A DNA stretch of 15,216 nucleotides from Candidatus Methanogaster sp. UBA203 (GCA_002503595.1 DASC01000222.1:1-15216), one strand, 5' to 3'; shown: positions 6,650-13,622, counted from the stretch's first letter. Program-made: numbers and translations. The notes: generated by a model from the sequence alone, not told the origin.

Positions 6650-6844
6650 TTAGCAGGGCTTGTCAGATCGGCAGCACTGTTTCGCGACCCATGATTCGAG
6701 TGCGCGGTTGAACTCATCGGCATTCACGTAAATTTTGCCGCAAACCGGGCACTGCGATCCATTTACATCTCTACCGTATCGGTTGAGAGTTGTTGGCACA
6801 GTCAGCGCGCCGCATTCACATCGCAGGGTCTGTGGTTCGGGCAT
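6650..6844 (-). CDS. Small zinc-ribbon protein, 64 aa
   Basis: The 64 residues contain a Cys9-x-Cys11 pair and a Cys32-x2-Cys35 pair (LRCECGAL... SQCPVCGKIY), which is a zinc-ribbon/treble-clef arrangement with a 20-residue loop. A C-terminal amphipathic helix follows (ADEFNRALESWVAKQ) and then extra cysteines (CCRSDKPC). I do not recognise a named family; nucleic-acid or protein-protein binding is a guess from the fold. It is transcribed convergently with S11 with only 3 bases between stops. No Shine-Dalgarno precedes the ATG at 6844, but AGTTTAAT about 30 bases upstream could be the TATA box of a leaderless mRNA. Confidence 0.6.
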   Translation of the reverse strand: MPEPQTLRCECGALTVPTTLNRYGRDVNGSQCPVCGKIYVNADEFNRALESWVAKQCCRSDKPC

Positions 6845-6979
6845 GGTGATGATATGATGTGGGATAGGGGATTAAACTTGCTTATCCATGCTCCGTATCC
6901 TGCCATCCCTGATCCGAAGACTGTTTTAGGTCCGTGCACAGGAGAAGATAAGACGTTTAAAGATAGACGAACCACCATC

Positions 6980-8470
6980 ATGTCCCACTTCGAGATCACA
7001 CACAAGGACTCAGCAGGCAGGATCGGGAGATTGCACACCGGGCACGGGAGAATCGAGACCCCGACCGTTATGCCTGTGGTAAACCCGAACATACAGATGA
7101 TACCCGCGTCCGAACTCACGAAATTCGGGGCAGAGATCGTGATCACGAATGCGTACATCATCTACCAGAACCCGGAACTGAAAGAACATGCACTGGACAG
7201 GGGTGTGCATTCCCTGCTCGATTTCGATGGTGCAATCATGACCGATTCGGGATCATACCAGTTATCAGTGTACCACGACATCGATGTTTCATCGGAGGAG
7301 ATCGTCCGCTTCCAGCAGATGATCGGCTCTGACATCGGCGTGCCGCTCGACATCCCGACACCGCCTGATGTGCCACGCGAGCGCGCCGGGTCAGAGATGA
7401 AGACGACGATTGAACGGTGCGAGGCGGCGCACAGGCTTATGGGGTCGGACGGGCGCGCTTGCTCGATGCTCCTTGCAGGCACCGTGCAGGGATCGACCCA
7501 TCCTGATCTGCGGTACGAATGTGCACGCTCGCTCTCTAAAATCGGCTTTGACGTCTACCCTGTAGGTGCGGTTGTGCCGCTGCTTGTGAACTACCGGTTC
7601 GCTGATATGGTGGATGTGATCGTGGCGTCGAAGAAAGGGCTCTCTCCGGCTGCTCCTGTCCACCTCTTTGGCGCAGGGCATCCTGCGATGTTTGCGCTTG
7701 CTGTCGCGCTTGGATGCGATCTCTTCGATTCGGCAGCGTATGCGCTCTATGCAAGGGACGGGCGATATCTCACCGCTGACGGGACCTATCATCTGGCAGA
7801 TCTTAAGTATCTCCCATGCTCATGCCCTGTATGCGCATCGCATACCGCAGATGAGTTGAGAGACGAATTTGCAGGTGGAAATTACATTTCTCTTGCAGAA
7901 CACAACCTGTATGCGACGTTTGAGGAGATCCGGCTCATAAAACAGTGCATCATCGAGGGCAACCTCTGGGAACTCGTCGAGCGCAGGTGCAGGGCGCATC
8001 CGAGATTGCTTGATGGGCTCAAGCGCGCCATCTGCCATACCGGCTGGATCGAGAGGTTCGATCCGATCCGGAAGTCGACGTTCTTCTACTGCGGGAGCGA
8101 ATCCGCATCCCGGGCAGAGGTGCGCAGGTTCGCTGAGCGGCTCGACCGGTTCGATCTGGACGGAACCGTGCTTATTCGCACACGAAAGATCAGGGGGGAG
8201 GCGGATCGGTTCGATTGTATGCTCAATCTGAAAGCTCCGTTTGGTGCGTATCCTGTGGAACTTGGCGAGACGTATCCGTTCAATGCAGAGGTGCCTGAGT
8301 CGTCAGAACCGGATTACGAGGCGGCTTCGGTTGCGCTCGGGAACGTGCTTCGCCTGATCAGACTCAATCCTGACGCAATGTTTACGGTCGTCTGCGAATG
8401 GAAGCATCCGCTCCTTATAGAGATCGGGGCTTGTCCGAACGTCGGGGAGATTTTATCCAGCAATAAATGA
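6980..8470 (+). CDS. tgtA: Archaeosine-type tRNA-guanine transglycosylase, without PUA domain
   Basis: This enzyme exchanges G15 in the D loop of archaeal tRNA for preQ0, the first tRNA step of archaeosine synthesis. The start MSHFEITHKDSAGRIGRL at 6980 gives 496 residues. An in-frame ATG at 6854 would add 42 residues with no family resemblance. The TIM-barrel catalytic domain shows TPTVMPVVNPN, Asp89 in MTDSGSYQ, and the GCDLFDSA motif at 245-252 with the likely nucleophile Asp247. The zinc site is Cys280, Cys282, Cys285 and His308 (LPCSCPVC ... LAEHNL). About 130-190 residues of C1/C2-type domain follow, ending near GACPNVGEIL. The PUA domain found in Pyrococcus ArcTGT (which has about 580 residues) is missing, as in split versions. 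GTTTAAAGA at 6955-6963 is a possible TATA box. Confidence 0.93.
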   Translation: MSHFEITHKDSAGRIGRLHTGHGRIETPTVMPVVNPNIQMIPASELTKFGAEIVITNAYIIYQNPELKEHALDRGVHSLLDFDGAIMTDSGSYQLSVYHDIDVSSEEIVRFQQMIGSDIGVPLDIPTPPDVPRERAGSEMKTTIERCEAAHRLMGSDGRACSMLLAGTVQGSTHPDLRYECARSLSKIGFDVYPVGAVVPLLVNYRFADMVDVIVASKKGLSPAAPVHLFGAGHPAMFALAVALGCDLFDSAAYALYARDGRYLTADGTYHLADLKYLPCSCPVCASHTADELRDEFAGGNYISLAEHNLYATFEEIRLIKQCIIEGNLWELVERRCRAHPRLLDGLKRAICHTGWIERFDPIRKSTFFYCGSESASRAEVRRFAERLDRFDLDGTVLIRTRKIRGEADRFDCMLNLKAPFGAYPVELGETYPFNAEVPESSEPDYEAASVALGNVLRLIRLNPDAMFTVVCEWKHPLLIEIGACPNVGEILSSNK

Positions 8471-8540
8471 TTGCGGGCAGGGGCATCACTTAAAATCAGC
8501 CCCACCACCCGGGCTAACTTTGCAACCCGGTTCGACCCCA

Positions 8541-8591
8541 ATATTTATGATCGATGAGAAGTTTTATAGATAGGTAAGTGTGGGGTTGATG
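8541..8591 (+). promoter_or_regulatory. Promoter and ribosome binding site of the cysteine-rich gene
   Basis: Two TATA-like stretches occur, ATATTTATGA at 8541-8550 and GTTTTATAGA at 8561-8570. GGGGTTGAT at 8583-8591 resembles the GGAGGTGAT anti-16S sequence and lies a suitable distance before the ATG at 8595. This is why 8595 is preferred over the in-frame GTG at 8580 or ATG at 8589. Confidence 0.4.
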
Positions 8592-8594
8592 TGT

Positions 8595-9113
8595 ATGAAT
8601 GAAACCGAGTGCACAAATTCCAGAGGACTATCCTGCCATGCACTGGTCGCAGCCGTGGCGAAGGTATCATATCAGCGGTTCCGAGACGCGCGCGTGCTCT
8701 TTGATCCGATCATCAGGGAGGCAACCCTGATCCGGATGCAGGAGTTGGGCATGGACATGTCGCGCAGGTTTGACCGACCGGAGGATGCGATCCACCATTT
8801 CACCGAGTTCACTCCGGATGTACACGACTTCAGCATAACCACGACGCAGGGTGGTGCTATCAGGCTTGAGATCGGCAGCACCTGTCCATTTCGGAATGCA
8901 TGCCAGATCGTGGATAAGAAAATCGGGATGGTCAGAGGATGTGCCGAGGCGATCGTACTGCTACAGGTGATCGAATGCGTATGCCCGCAGAGCGAGTCCC
9001 TTACATACGACTTCCGGCCGGAACATCAGCAGGATCAGGTATGTACAATCCATATAGGCACGGTCGAGCAGATCCTACTGAATCAGGAAAGCCAGGGACT
9101 GTATACGGACTGA
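8595..9113 (+). CDS. Cysteine-rich hypothetical protein, 172 aa
   Basis: I do not recognise this protein. It has 172 residues from the ATG at 8595, is soluble, and has eight cysteines at positions 6, 14, 97, 103, 116, 128, 130 and 150. An N-terminal helical half (LVAAVAKVSYQRFRDAR, IIREATLIRMQELGMDMSRR) is followed by a half with STCPFRNACQ, GCAEAIVLLQVIECVCP and QVCTIHIG. The clustered cysteines suggest a metal, Fe-S or thiol function, and the arrangement is faintly like V4R-type domains, but that is only an impression. Codon use looks like the neighbours. Its last 113 bases overlap the antisense 3' end of sppA. The promoter elements before it support it being expressed. Confidence 0.65.
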   Translation: MNETECTNSRGLSCHALVAAVAKVSYQRFRDARVLFDPIIREATLIRMQELGMDMSRRFDRPEDAIHHFTEFTPDVHDFSITTTQGGAIRLEIGSTCPFRNACQIVDKKIGMVRGCAEAIVLLQVIECVCPQSESLTYDFRPEHQQDQVCTIHIGTVEQILLNQESQGLYTD

Positions 9114-10218
9114 TATCTTCCATACTTTCTTCGCCTCCGAATAACAACTGGGAGAGCGACGGTTTGTTCATATACATGATCGTGGGCTCTCCTGTGATAT
9201 TTGCGAGTTCTGCTGCTATATCGATGGCATCATACATATTACCGGTCTCATCCACCAGACCGAGATCCATAGCCGTCGCACCAGTATATATTCGCCCATC
9301 TGACAGGTTCAGCACCTCTTCCCGGGTCATGTTCCTGCCGGCAGCGACATCGTCCACAAACATTGAGAAGACCTCCATCACGACTTCATCGGCATACGCC
9401 TGCTCGTCCACAGTCAGGTTTCTCCAGTCAGCGCCCATGTCCTTGAATTCCCCTGATTTTGCAACCCAGTGTTCAATCCCTTCCTCGTCGTAGTATCCGC
9501 TCTTGTTCTCAAAGACCCATATCACGCCGATGCTGCCTGTGATGGTGCCTGGATTCGCAACGACCCGGTCGGCAGATGCTGAGATATGGTATGCAGCGCT
9601 TGCAGCGACATCGCCCATCGAGATTACAACCGGCTTCTTCTCCTTCGCCTTCTCAATCTCCCTTTTGATCTCCTGCGCTGCTGCTAACGAGCCGCCCGGG
9701 CTATTTACCCGCAGAACGATTGCTTCTACATTATCGTCGTCTGTTGCAAGTCTCAAGTGCTTGCAGACGTCTTCTGATGTTGAAAACCCGAATCCATCAG
9801 GCATTCCGCCTGTAATCATCATTCCCTGTACATAGATCACTGCAACCTGATCTTTGTCGGTATAGACACCGTGCAGATCAACGCCGCCGAAGATCACTGC
9901 AAGACTCACTCCAATGATCAGTATCAGCGAGAGCACGATCGCAATGTATACGAGGAATCCTCTCGATGAACCTCCTTTCGGCGGTGGAGTGGGCGAGACC
10001 GGCGCCTGTGGAGGCGGCGAGTATGGCGGGGGTGTTTGGGGTGTTGGAGATAGCGGCACAGGGACTGGTGGGGGCGACGTATTGGTGCCGAGGTGTCTAT
10101 CATCGATCCGACTCTCTCGATCCGCCCTATCACCGATCGACGCCTCAATCTGCCCGGTTTTATCATCCATGTCCGATCTCTTTGTTTCCGCGCTATCTGT
10201 ATGCTCCTGCCCTGTCAT
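9001..10218 (-). CDS. sppA: Signal peptide peptidase SppA (S49 family), membrane-anchored
   Basis: This serine protease digests signal peptides and faulty membrane proteins. From the ATG at 10218 it has 405 residues. A hydrophilic N terminus and a proline-rich stretch (about 49-80, PPPVPVPLSPTP and similar) precede one transmembrane helix at about 88-112, and then the S49 domain (VAVIYVQGMMITGG; IVLRVNSPGGS at 167-177). The nucleophile is Ser207 in GDVAASAAY and the general base is Lys259 in KSGEFKD. Their 52-residue spacing equals that of the archaeal Ser-Lys dyad described in Thermococcus SppA. The catalytic part would lie outside the membrane. A longer frame begins at 10377, but CTTTTAATA centred 27 bases before 10218 points to a leaderless mRNA starting at the inner ATG. 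The C-terminal 35 or so residues overlap the convergent cysteine-rich gene. Confidence 0.93.
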   Translation of the reverse strand: MTGQEHTDSAETKRSDMDDKTGQIEASIGDRADRESRIDDRHLGTNTSPPPVPVPLSPTPQTPPPYSPPPQAPVSPTPPPKGGSSRGFLVYIAIVLSLILIIGVSLAVIFGGVDLHGVYTDKDQVAVIYVQGMMITGGMPDGFGFSTSEDVCKHLRLATDDDNVEAIVLRVNSPGGSLAAAQEIKREIEKAKEKKPVVISMGDVAASAAYHISASADRVVANPGTITGSIGVIWVFENKSGYYDEEGIEHWVAKSGEFKDMGADWRNLTVDEQAYADEVVMEVFSMFVDDVAAGRNMTREEVLNLSDGRIYTGATAMDLGLVDETGNMYDAIDIAAELANITGEPTIMYMNKPSLSQLLFGGEESMEDISPYTVPGFPDSVGSARPCLYGLYIPDPADVPAGSRM

Positions 10219-10240
10219 CGTTGATCTATGGTTGTGTGGT

Positions 10241-10249
10241 ATTAAAAGC
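10241..10249 (-). promoter_or_regulatory. sppA: TATA box of sppA, placed for a leaderless mRNA
   Basis: CTTTTAAT(A) on the minus strand is centred about 27 bases upstream of the ATG at 10218, the normal archaeal distance from TATA to transcription start, and no Shine-Dalgarno intervenes. It therefore decides between the 10377 and 10218 starts. Confidence 0.5.
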
Positions 10250-10383
10250 GTTCTGAAAAGTAGGCGGTGTCCTACTGGAATAGTTAATGAAAATAAAAGA
10301 ACCTGTGCCATAATATCCACCGAGATCAGGATAGTACCGAAAAGTATAGTCGTACCATACACTTCCGCATCCGACATACCACC

Positions 10384-10392
10384 TTAATATAT
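10384..10392 (+). promoter_or_regulatory. Probable TATA box of tRNA-Gln
   Basis: TTAATATAT lies about 36 bases before the mature tRNA-Gln 5' end, leaving a short leader for RNase P to remove. The 205-base divergent gap between sppA and this tRNA (10219-10423) holds the two promoters and nothing else I can support. Confidence 0.4.
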
Positions 10393-10423
10393 CACCGTAC
10401 AATCTATAAGTTACAGCCACACA

Positions 10424-10496
10424 AGCCCCGTAGGGTAGCGGTCAAGCCTGCAGGTCCTTGGAACCTGCGACGGCGGTTCAAATCCGCCCGGGGCTA
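10424..10496 (+). tRNA. tRNA-Gln (anticodon TTG) with C33
   Basis: The 73 bases fold as a full cloverleaf. The acceptor stem is AGCCCCG/CGGGGCT with discriminator A. The D arm is GGGT/GCCT, the anticodon stem CAGGT/ACCTG, the variable loop CGAC, and the T arm GGCGG-TTCAAAT-CCGCC. CCA is not encoded. The seven-base anticodon loop is CCTTGGA, so the anticodon is TTG and position 33, just before it, is C rather than the nearly universal U. The rest of the gene matches archaeal tRNA-Gln, which normally carries CTTTGGA. All stems are intact, which argues against a decayed copy. Confidence 0.92.
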
Positions 10497-10549
10497 TCCA
10501 AGCGATATGATTATATGATTGTACTGTATAATATCGCGGAGTGACCGAT

Positions 10550-11500
10550 ATGCTATCTGTAAACGAGACTGCACTGGACATCGTGGAGGAGATGATCGAC
10601 TTAAGCGAGGAGTTTAAGATCAAAGCGCACACGCTTGACAATGGCGCTACGATCATCGATTGTGGTGTCGAGGTAGCAGGGAGTTATGAAGCCGGGCTTG
10701 CATTCACTGATGCGTGCATGGGCGGGCTTGGGACGGCAACACTCTGCATGCGAAGCGTCGGTAACGTGCCGCTTGCATTCGTTGATGTCGTTACCGATCA
10801 TCCCTGCATCGCATCTCTCGGTGCGCAGACCGCAGGCTGGCAGATATGTGTCGGGAAGTATGTTGCGATGGGTTCGGGACCTGCGCGTGCGCTTTCGCAG
10901 AAGCCGGCAACACTCTTTGAGAGGATCGCATATCACGACGACGCCGACTACGCGGTCATCGCGCTCGAATCGAACAAACTGCCAGACGATGAAGTTATAC
11001 AGTTCATCGCTGATAGATGCGGGGTCGCTACCCCTGATGTCTTTGCACTGGTTGCGCCGACCGCATGCATCGTTGGGTCGGTGCAGGTATCAGGGCGCGT
11101 GATCGAGACTGTAATCCGCAGGCTGGATGATCTCGGATTCGATACGAGAAAGATAGAGCGCGCGGCAGGAACCGCGCCGATCGCTCCGGTGATGCTTGAC
11201 GAGATGCGTGCGATAGGCGCGACAAACGACAGCATCATCTACTGTGGATCGGTGGTGCTTGCCACCAGTGGATTTGAGGAGGAGATCTTCAAACAGGTGC
11301 CTGCCAGAACCTCGCAGGACTATGGCAAGCCGTTTTACAAGACGTTTGAGAGCGCAGGATATGACTTTTCCAAGATCGAGATGGATATATTTGCGCCAGC
11401 CGAGATCACGGTCAACGATCTCGATACCGGAAAGACATACCATACCGGGTATCCGAGCGAGGAAGTGATACTCGAATCGTACGAAATTAGCGGAATTTAA
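10550..11500 (+). CDS. mch: N5,N10-methenyltetrahydromethanopterin cyclohydrolase
   Basis: Mch interconverts N5-formyl-H4MPT and N5,N10-methenyl-H4MPT in the cytosol, a core step of methanogenesis and of its reversal in methane or alkane oxidizers. The protein has 316 residues from the ATG at 10550, close to the usual length of about 320. Family segments include MLSVNETALDIVEEMID, NGATIIDCGVEVAGSYEAGL (as DCGVEV and GSYEAGL), SLGAQTAGWQI, GSGPARALS, and the region GTAPIAPVMLDEMRAIGATN followed by DSIIYCGSV. GGAGTGA at 10538-10544 serves as Shine-Dalgarno. A GTG at 10541 is the alternative start but would bury that site. It is the first gene of a close cluster, 16 bases before lsm. Confidence 0.96.
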   Translation: MLSVNETALDIVEEMIDLSEEFKIKAHTLDNGATIIDCGVEVAGSYEAGLAFTDACMGGLGTATLCMRSVGNVPLAFVDVVTDHPCIASLGAQTAGWQICVGKYVAMGSGPARALSQKPATLFERIAYHDDADYAVIALESNKLPDDEVIQFIADRCGVATPDVFALVAPTACIVGSVQVSGRVIETVIRRLDDLGFDTRKIERAAGTAPIAPVMLDEMRAIGATNDSIIYCGSVVLATSGFEEEIFKQVPARTSQDYGKPFYKTFESAGYDFSKIEMDIFAPAEITVNDLDTGKTYHTGYPSEEVILESYEISGI

Positions 11501-11516
11501 TTAAAGAGGAGTTATC

Positions 11517-11738
11517 TTGTTTCCAACAAAGAAAGTTCAGAGCATGATCGGGTCCAGAGTACAGGTTGAGATGAAAGGCGATGTACACATTCTCGAGGGT
11601 GAACTCGAGAGCGTGGACGACTATCTGAATCTGCATCTGCTGGATACCGTGGAGATTGCCAACGGAGAGCGGCTCCGCTCTCTCGGATCGGTCGTCCTTC
11701 GTGGCAATAATATCATTCTAATCATCCCGGTTGAATAA
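11517..11738 (+). CDS. Sm-like archaeal protein (Lsm / SmAP), TTG start
   Basis: This 73-residue protein is an archaeal Lsm, which forms a ring that binds U-rich RNA and acts in RNA metabolism. The Sm1 motif is visible as VQVEMKGDVHILEGELESVDDYLNLHLLD (read in pieces: VQVEMKGDVHILEGELES and VDDYLNLHLLD) and the Sm2 motif as LRSLGSVVLRGNNIILI. The start is a TTG at 11517, chosen because GAGGAG at 11505-11510 sits 6 bases before it and the next in-frame ATG would remove the N-terminal helix. In many euryarchaea an Lsm gene is followed by L37e; here it lies between mch and a winged-helix protein. Confidence 0.92.
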   Translation: MFPTKKVQSMIGSRVQVEMKGDVHILEGELESVDDYLNLHLLDTVEIANGERLRSLGSVVLRGNNIILIIPVE

Positions 11739-11756
11739 AAACGGAGATGGCGTTTG

Positions 11757-12089
11757 ATGGAAGAGATCGAAGAGCGCGCACTTGGATTGATACGTCGCAG
11801 CAAAGGCGGAATATTGCAGAACCAGCTGCGGCTGGAACTCGGGGTCGACGGCAGAAGATGTGCGCGCATCGTCCGCACACTGCTGGACGCAAAATTTGTT
11901 GGGCGCGAACTGGTGACGACAGGTAGCGTCCGGACATACCTGATCAGGTTCACAGGCGGAGTCGGGAAATACGAACTGTTGATCGCGGGAGAGAAGTTTG
12001 ATCCGTGCGTCGGATGCATCGATGAATGCGATCCTGTCAGATGCGCCCAGCTGAACAAGTGGATCAAGGAACTGGGCGTGGGGCTATGA
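11757..12089 (+). CDS. Winged-helix DNA-binding-like protein with a C-terminal Cys4 cluster
   Basis: The protein has 110 residues. Residues 1 to about 65 look like a winged helix: EERALGLIRRSKGGILQNQL, LELGVDGRRCARIVRTLLD as recognition region, and ELVTTGSVRTYLIRF as the wing. The C-terminal part carries Cys84-x2-Cys87-x3-Cys91-x4-Cys96 (PCVGCIDECDPVRCAQL), followed by a short helix (NKWIKELGV). That spacing could hold zinc or an Fe-S cluster. It is probably a transcription regulator; the signal is unknown. ATG at 11757 follows GGAGA at 11743-11747. It comes 18 bases after lsm, and its TGA overlaps the start of the next gene, so it is co-transcribed and coupled. Confidence 0.75.
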   Translation: MEEIEERALGLIRRSKGGILQNQLRLELGVDGRRCARIVRTLLDAKFVGRELVTTGSVRTYLIRFTGGVGKYELLIAGEKFDPCVGCIDECDPVRCAQLNKWIKELGVGL

Positions 12090-12301
12090 GCGGGATCCCG
12101 ACCCCGATATACAGCACCATAGCAGTACTTGTGCTGTTATTTGGGTTCTGGGCTGTTATGCTGATGGACTGCTTGAAACGCCACGAACTCGAATTTCACA
12201 CCGAGATGCCGAATCCAAAGCGTATGTGGACGATACTGCTCATCGTTGGGATTCCATGGTGCTCTATCATATACTTTGCCACTGTGAAGAGGAAGGATTG
12301 A
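12086..12301 (+). CDS. Small two-helix membrane protein, PLDc_N-like
   Basis: The protein has 71 residues, starting at the ATG that overlaps the previous stop (ATGA). There are two hydrophobic helices: about 9-27 (YSTIAVLVLLFGFWAVMLM) and about 47-65 (MWTILLIVGIPWCSIIYF). The DCLKRHEL motif after helix 1, the W after the loop, the Pro inside helix 2 and the basic tail (VKRKD) are typical of the PLDc_N domain, the membrane part found before cardiolipin synthase-type nucleases or alone as here. Standing alone, its function is not known. It is last in the mch cluster; a T run (TTTTT at 12313-12317) just after the stop could help end transcription. Confidence 0.7.
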   Translation: MSGIPTPIYSTIAVLVLLFGFWAVMLMDCLKRHELEFHTEMPNPKRMWTILLIVGIPWCSIIYFATVKRKD

Positions 12302-12398
12302 AGGGGCGGAGTTTTTGGCAGAGGAATGGGTGTGTGAAGTGGGTTTGGATCTGCTTACGTTATGTAAATCGCGATTTTAAACTGCTGTCTCAACCGCG

Positions 12399-13529
12399 TC
12401 AGCCTACCCCGGTCACCGCATCGATAGCCCGCATCAGCATCTGGTTCTCTTCCCTCGTCCGGACAGCCACCCTGACATGCCGCCGGTCCAGACCCTGAAA
12501 TGTTGCACAGTCCCTGATCAGGATCCCGTTGCCTGCCATTCTATCTACCATCTCCTGCGAATCCATGCCTGTACTGCTGATATCGACGAGAATGAAGTTG
12601 ACCGCGCTTTCATGCAAAGAGAACCCGCGACTTCTGAATGCTTCCATGAGATATTCCCTCTCCTTTCGTATCAAGGAAATCGACCGCTTGAGATAGTCCC
12701 CTTTCATACATGCGCCCATCAGCTCCCTCCCGATCGCCTCGGCAGGCGCGCCGACGTTCCAGACGAGCCGTGCATGGTTGAGCAGTTCGGCAACCCTAGT
12801 TGATGCGATCCCGAAGCCAAGTCTCAGTCCCGGCACCGCAAACACCTTTGTAAGCGATCTCGACACGACTACGAAATCAGAGTCAAACACGGCATGAGCA
12901 ACCGATTGGGCAGGATCTGAGAGTTCTATGAACGCCTCGTCCACAAAGAGGAACGTTTCGGCATCAGAGCAGCGGTCGGAAAGCCGCCTAACATCGTCTC
13001 CGGCGATTAGATCTCCTGTCGGGTTGTTTGGATTGCACAGGAATACCGTGCTCGCATCTGAGATCTGGTCGGACGAAAGTTCGAGAATCTTTGAATAATC
13101 CTGGTACTGCACGTCTGCTCCGAAGAGCCGGCACTGGAACGCGTATTCATCGAATGTGGGTGCAGGGATGATCACACGATCACCGCGCTCGATTACCGTC
13201 TCTGCAAAGAGCCTGATGAGTTCTGAGGATCCGTTCACAGGCACGATGTTCTCTGCCGTGATCCGGGTAGTGCTGTTTGTCCCTGAATACGCCTCAACAA
13301 AATCAGCGGATACGGCTCTCAATCCGGGATAGTTGTTGTCAGGATAGTGAAAAATCCCCCCGATCTCCCGGATCGCGGTTGGGACATCAGGCATGCCCAT
13401 CGGGTTTAAATTTGCACTAAAATCGATCACCGGCTGGTCTGCATCCGTATACTCTGCTATCCCGCCGCCATGTGCGCATGGAGCGCAGCCCTGCACCTCC
13501 TGCCGTATAAACTGCGTAATATCGAACAT
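12399..13529 (-). CDS. cobD: CobD-like L-threonine-O-3-phosphate decarboxylase (PLP enzyme)
   Basis: This is a 376-residue aminotransferase-fold protein related to histidinol-phosphate aminotransferase. The N-terminal CAPCAHGGGIAEY resembles the HGG segment of CobD, which decarboxylates threonine phosphate to (R)-1-amino-2-propanol phosphate for the cobamide side chain. PLP-site residues are visible: DFSANLNPMG, VNGSSELIRLF, FLCNPNNPTG at 163-172, Asp197 in FVDEAF, and Lys228 in SRSLTKVFAVPGLRLGFG. The C terminus shows IRDCATFQGL and HVRVAVRTREEN. The frame is open to 13670, but those extra 47 codons run through a repeat hairpin, so the start at 13529 is preferred. Histidinol-phosphate aminotransferase is the main alternative. 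It lies downstream of a DUF151 gene on the same strand. Confidence 0.85.
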   Translation of the reverse strand: MFDITQFIRQEVQGCAPCAHGGGIAEYTDADQPVIDFSANLNPMGMPDVPTAIREIGGIFHYPDNNYPGLRAVSADFVEAYSGTNSTTRITAENIVPVNGSSELIRLFAETVIERGDRVIIPAPTFDEYAFQCRLFGADVQYQDYSKILELSSDQISDASTVFLCNPNNPTGDLIAGDDVRRLSDRCSDAETFLFVDEAFIELSDPAQSVAHAVFDSDFVVVSRSLTKVFAVPGLRLGFGIASTRVAELLNHARLVWNVGAPAEAIGRELMGACMKGDYLKRSISLIRKEREYLMEAFRSRGFSLHESAVNFILVDISSTGMDSQEMVDRMAGNGILIRDCATFQGLDRRHVRVAVRTREENQMLMRAIDAVTGVG

Positions 13530-13577
13530 GCTCAATAAGTTGTGGTCGTTTTGTGCAATCGTGAGATAACCTTTCTC

Positions 13578-13622
13578 ACCGCAGAGCACTTCCTCTCTGC
13601 GCCCTCTGCGTGCTCCGCGGTT
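13578..13622. repeat. CGCAGAG-type imperfect inverted repeat (R4)
   Basis: ACCGCAGAG opens the hairpin, and the complement of its right arm reads ACCGCGGAG-CACGCAGAG-GGCGCAGAG, again in 9-base units. It lies in the 188-base gap between the DUF151 and cobD genes. A second small palindrome, GTGAG/CTCAC, abuts it at 13561-13579. It would form a hairpin in the leader or intergenic RNA upstream of cobD. Confidence 0.8.

Noticed and set aside
6854..6979. 42-residue N-terminal extension of TgtA
   Set aside because: The extension matches nothing in the family and overlaps the divergent promoter region; the family N terminus starts at 6980.
7391..8283. Antisense open frames within tgtA
   Set aside because: They are shadows of a strongly conserved gene and are Arg/Ser-rich.
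8505..8540. tRNA-like T-arm sequence (GGTTCGACCCC) and a CCGGG/CCCGG hairpin after tgtA
   Set aside because: No matching acceptor, D or anticodon arms exist, and the hairpin has only five pairs; probably coincidence or at most a weak terminator.
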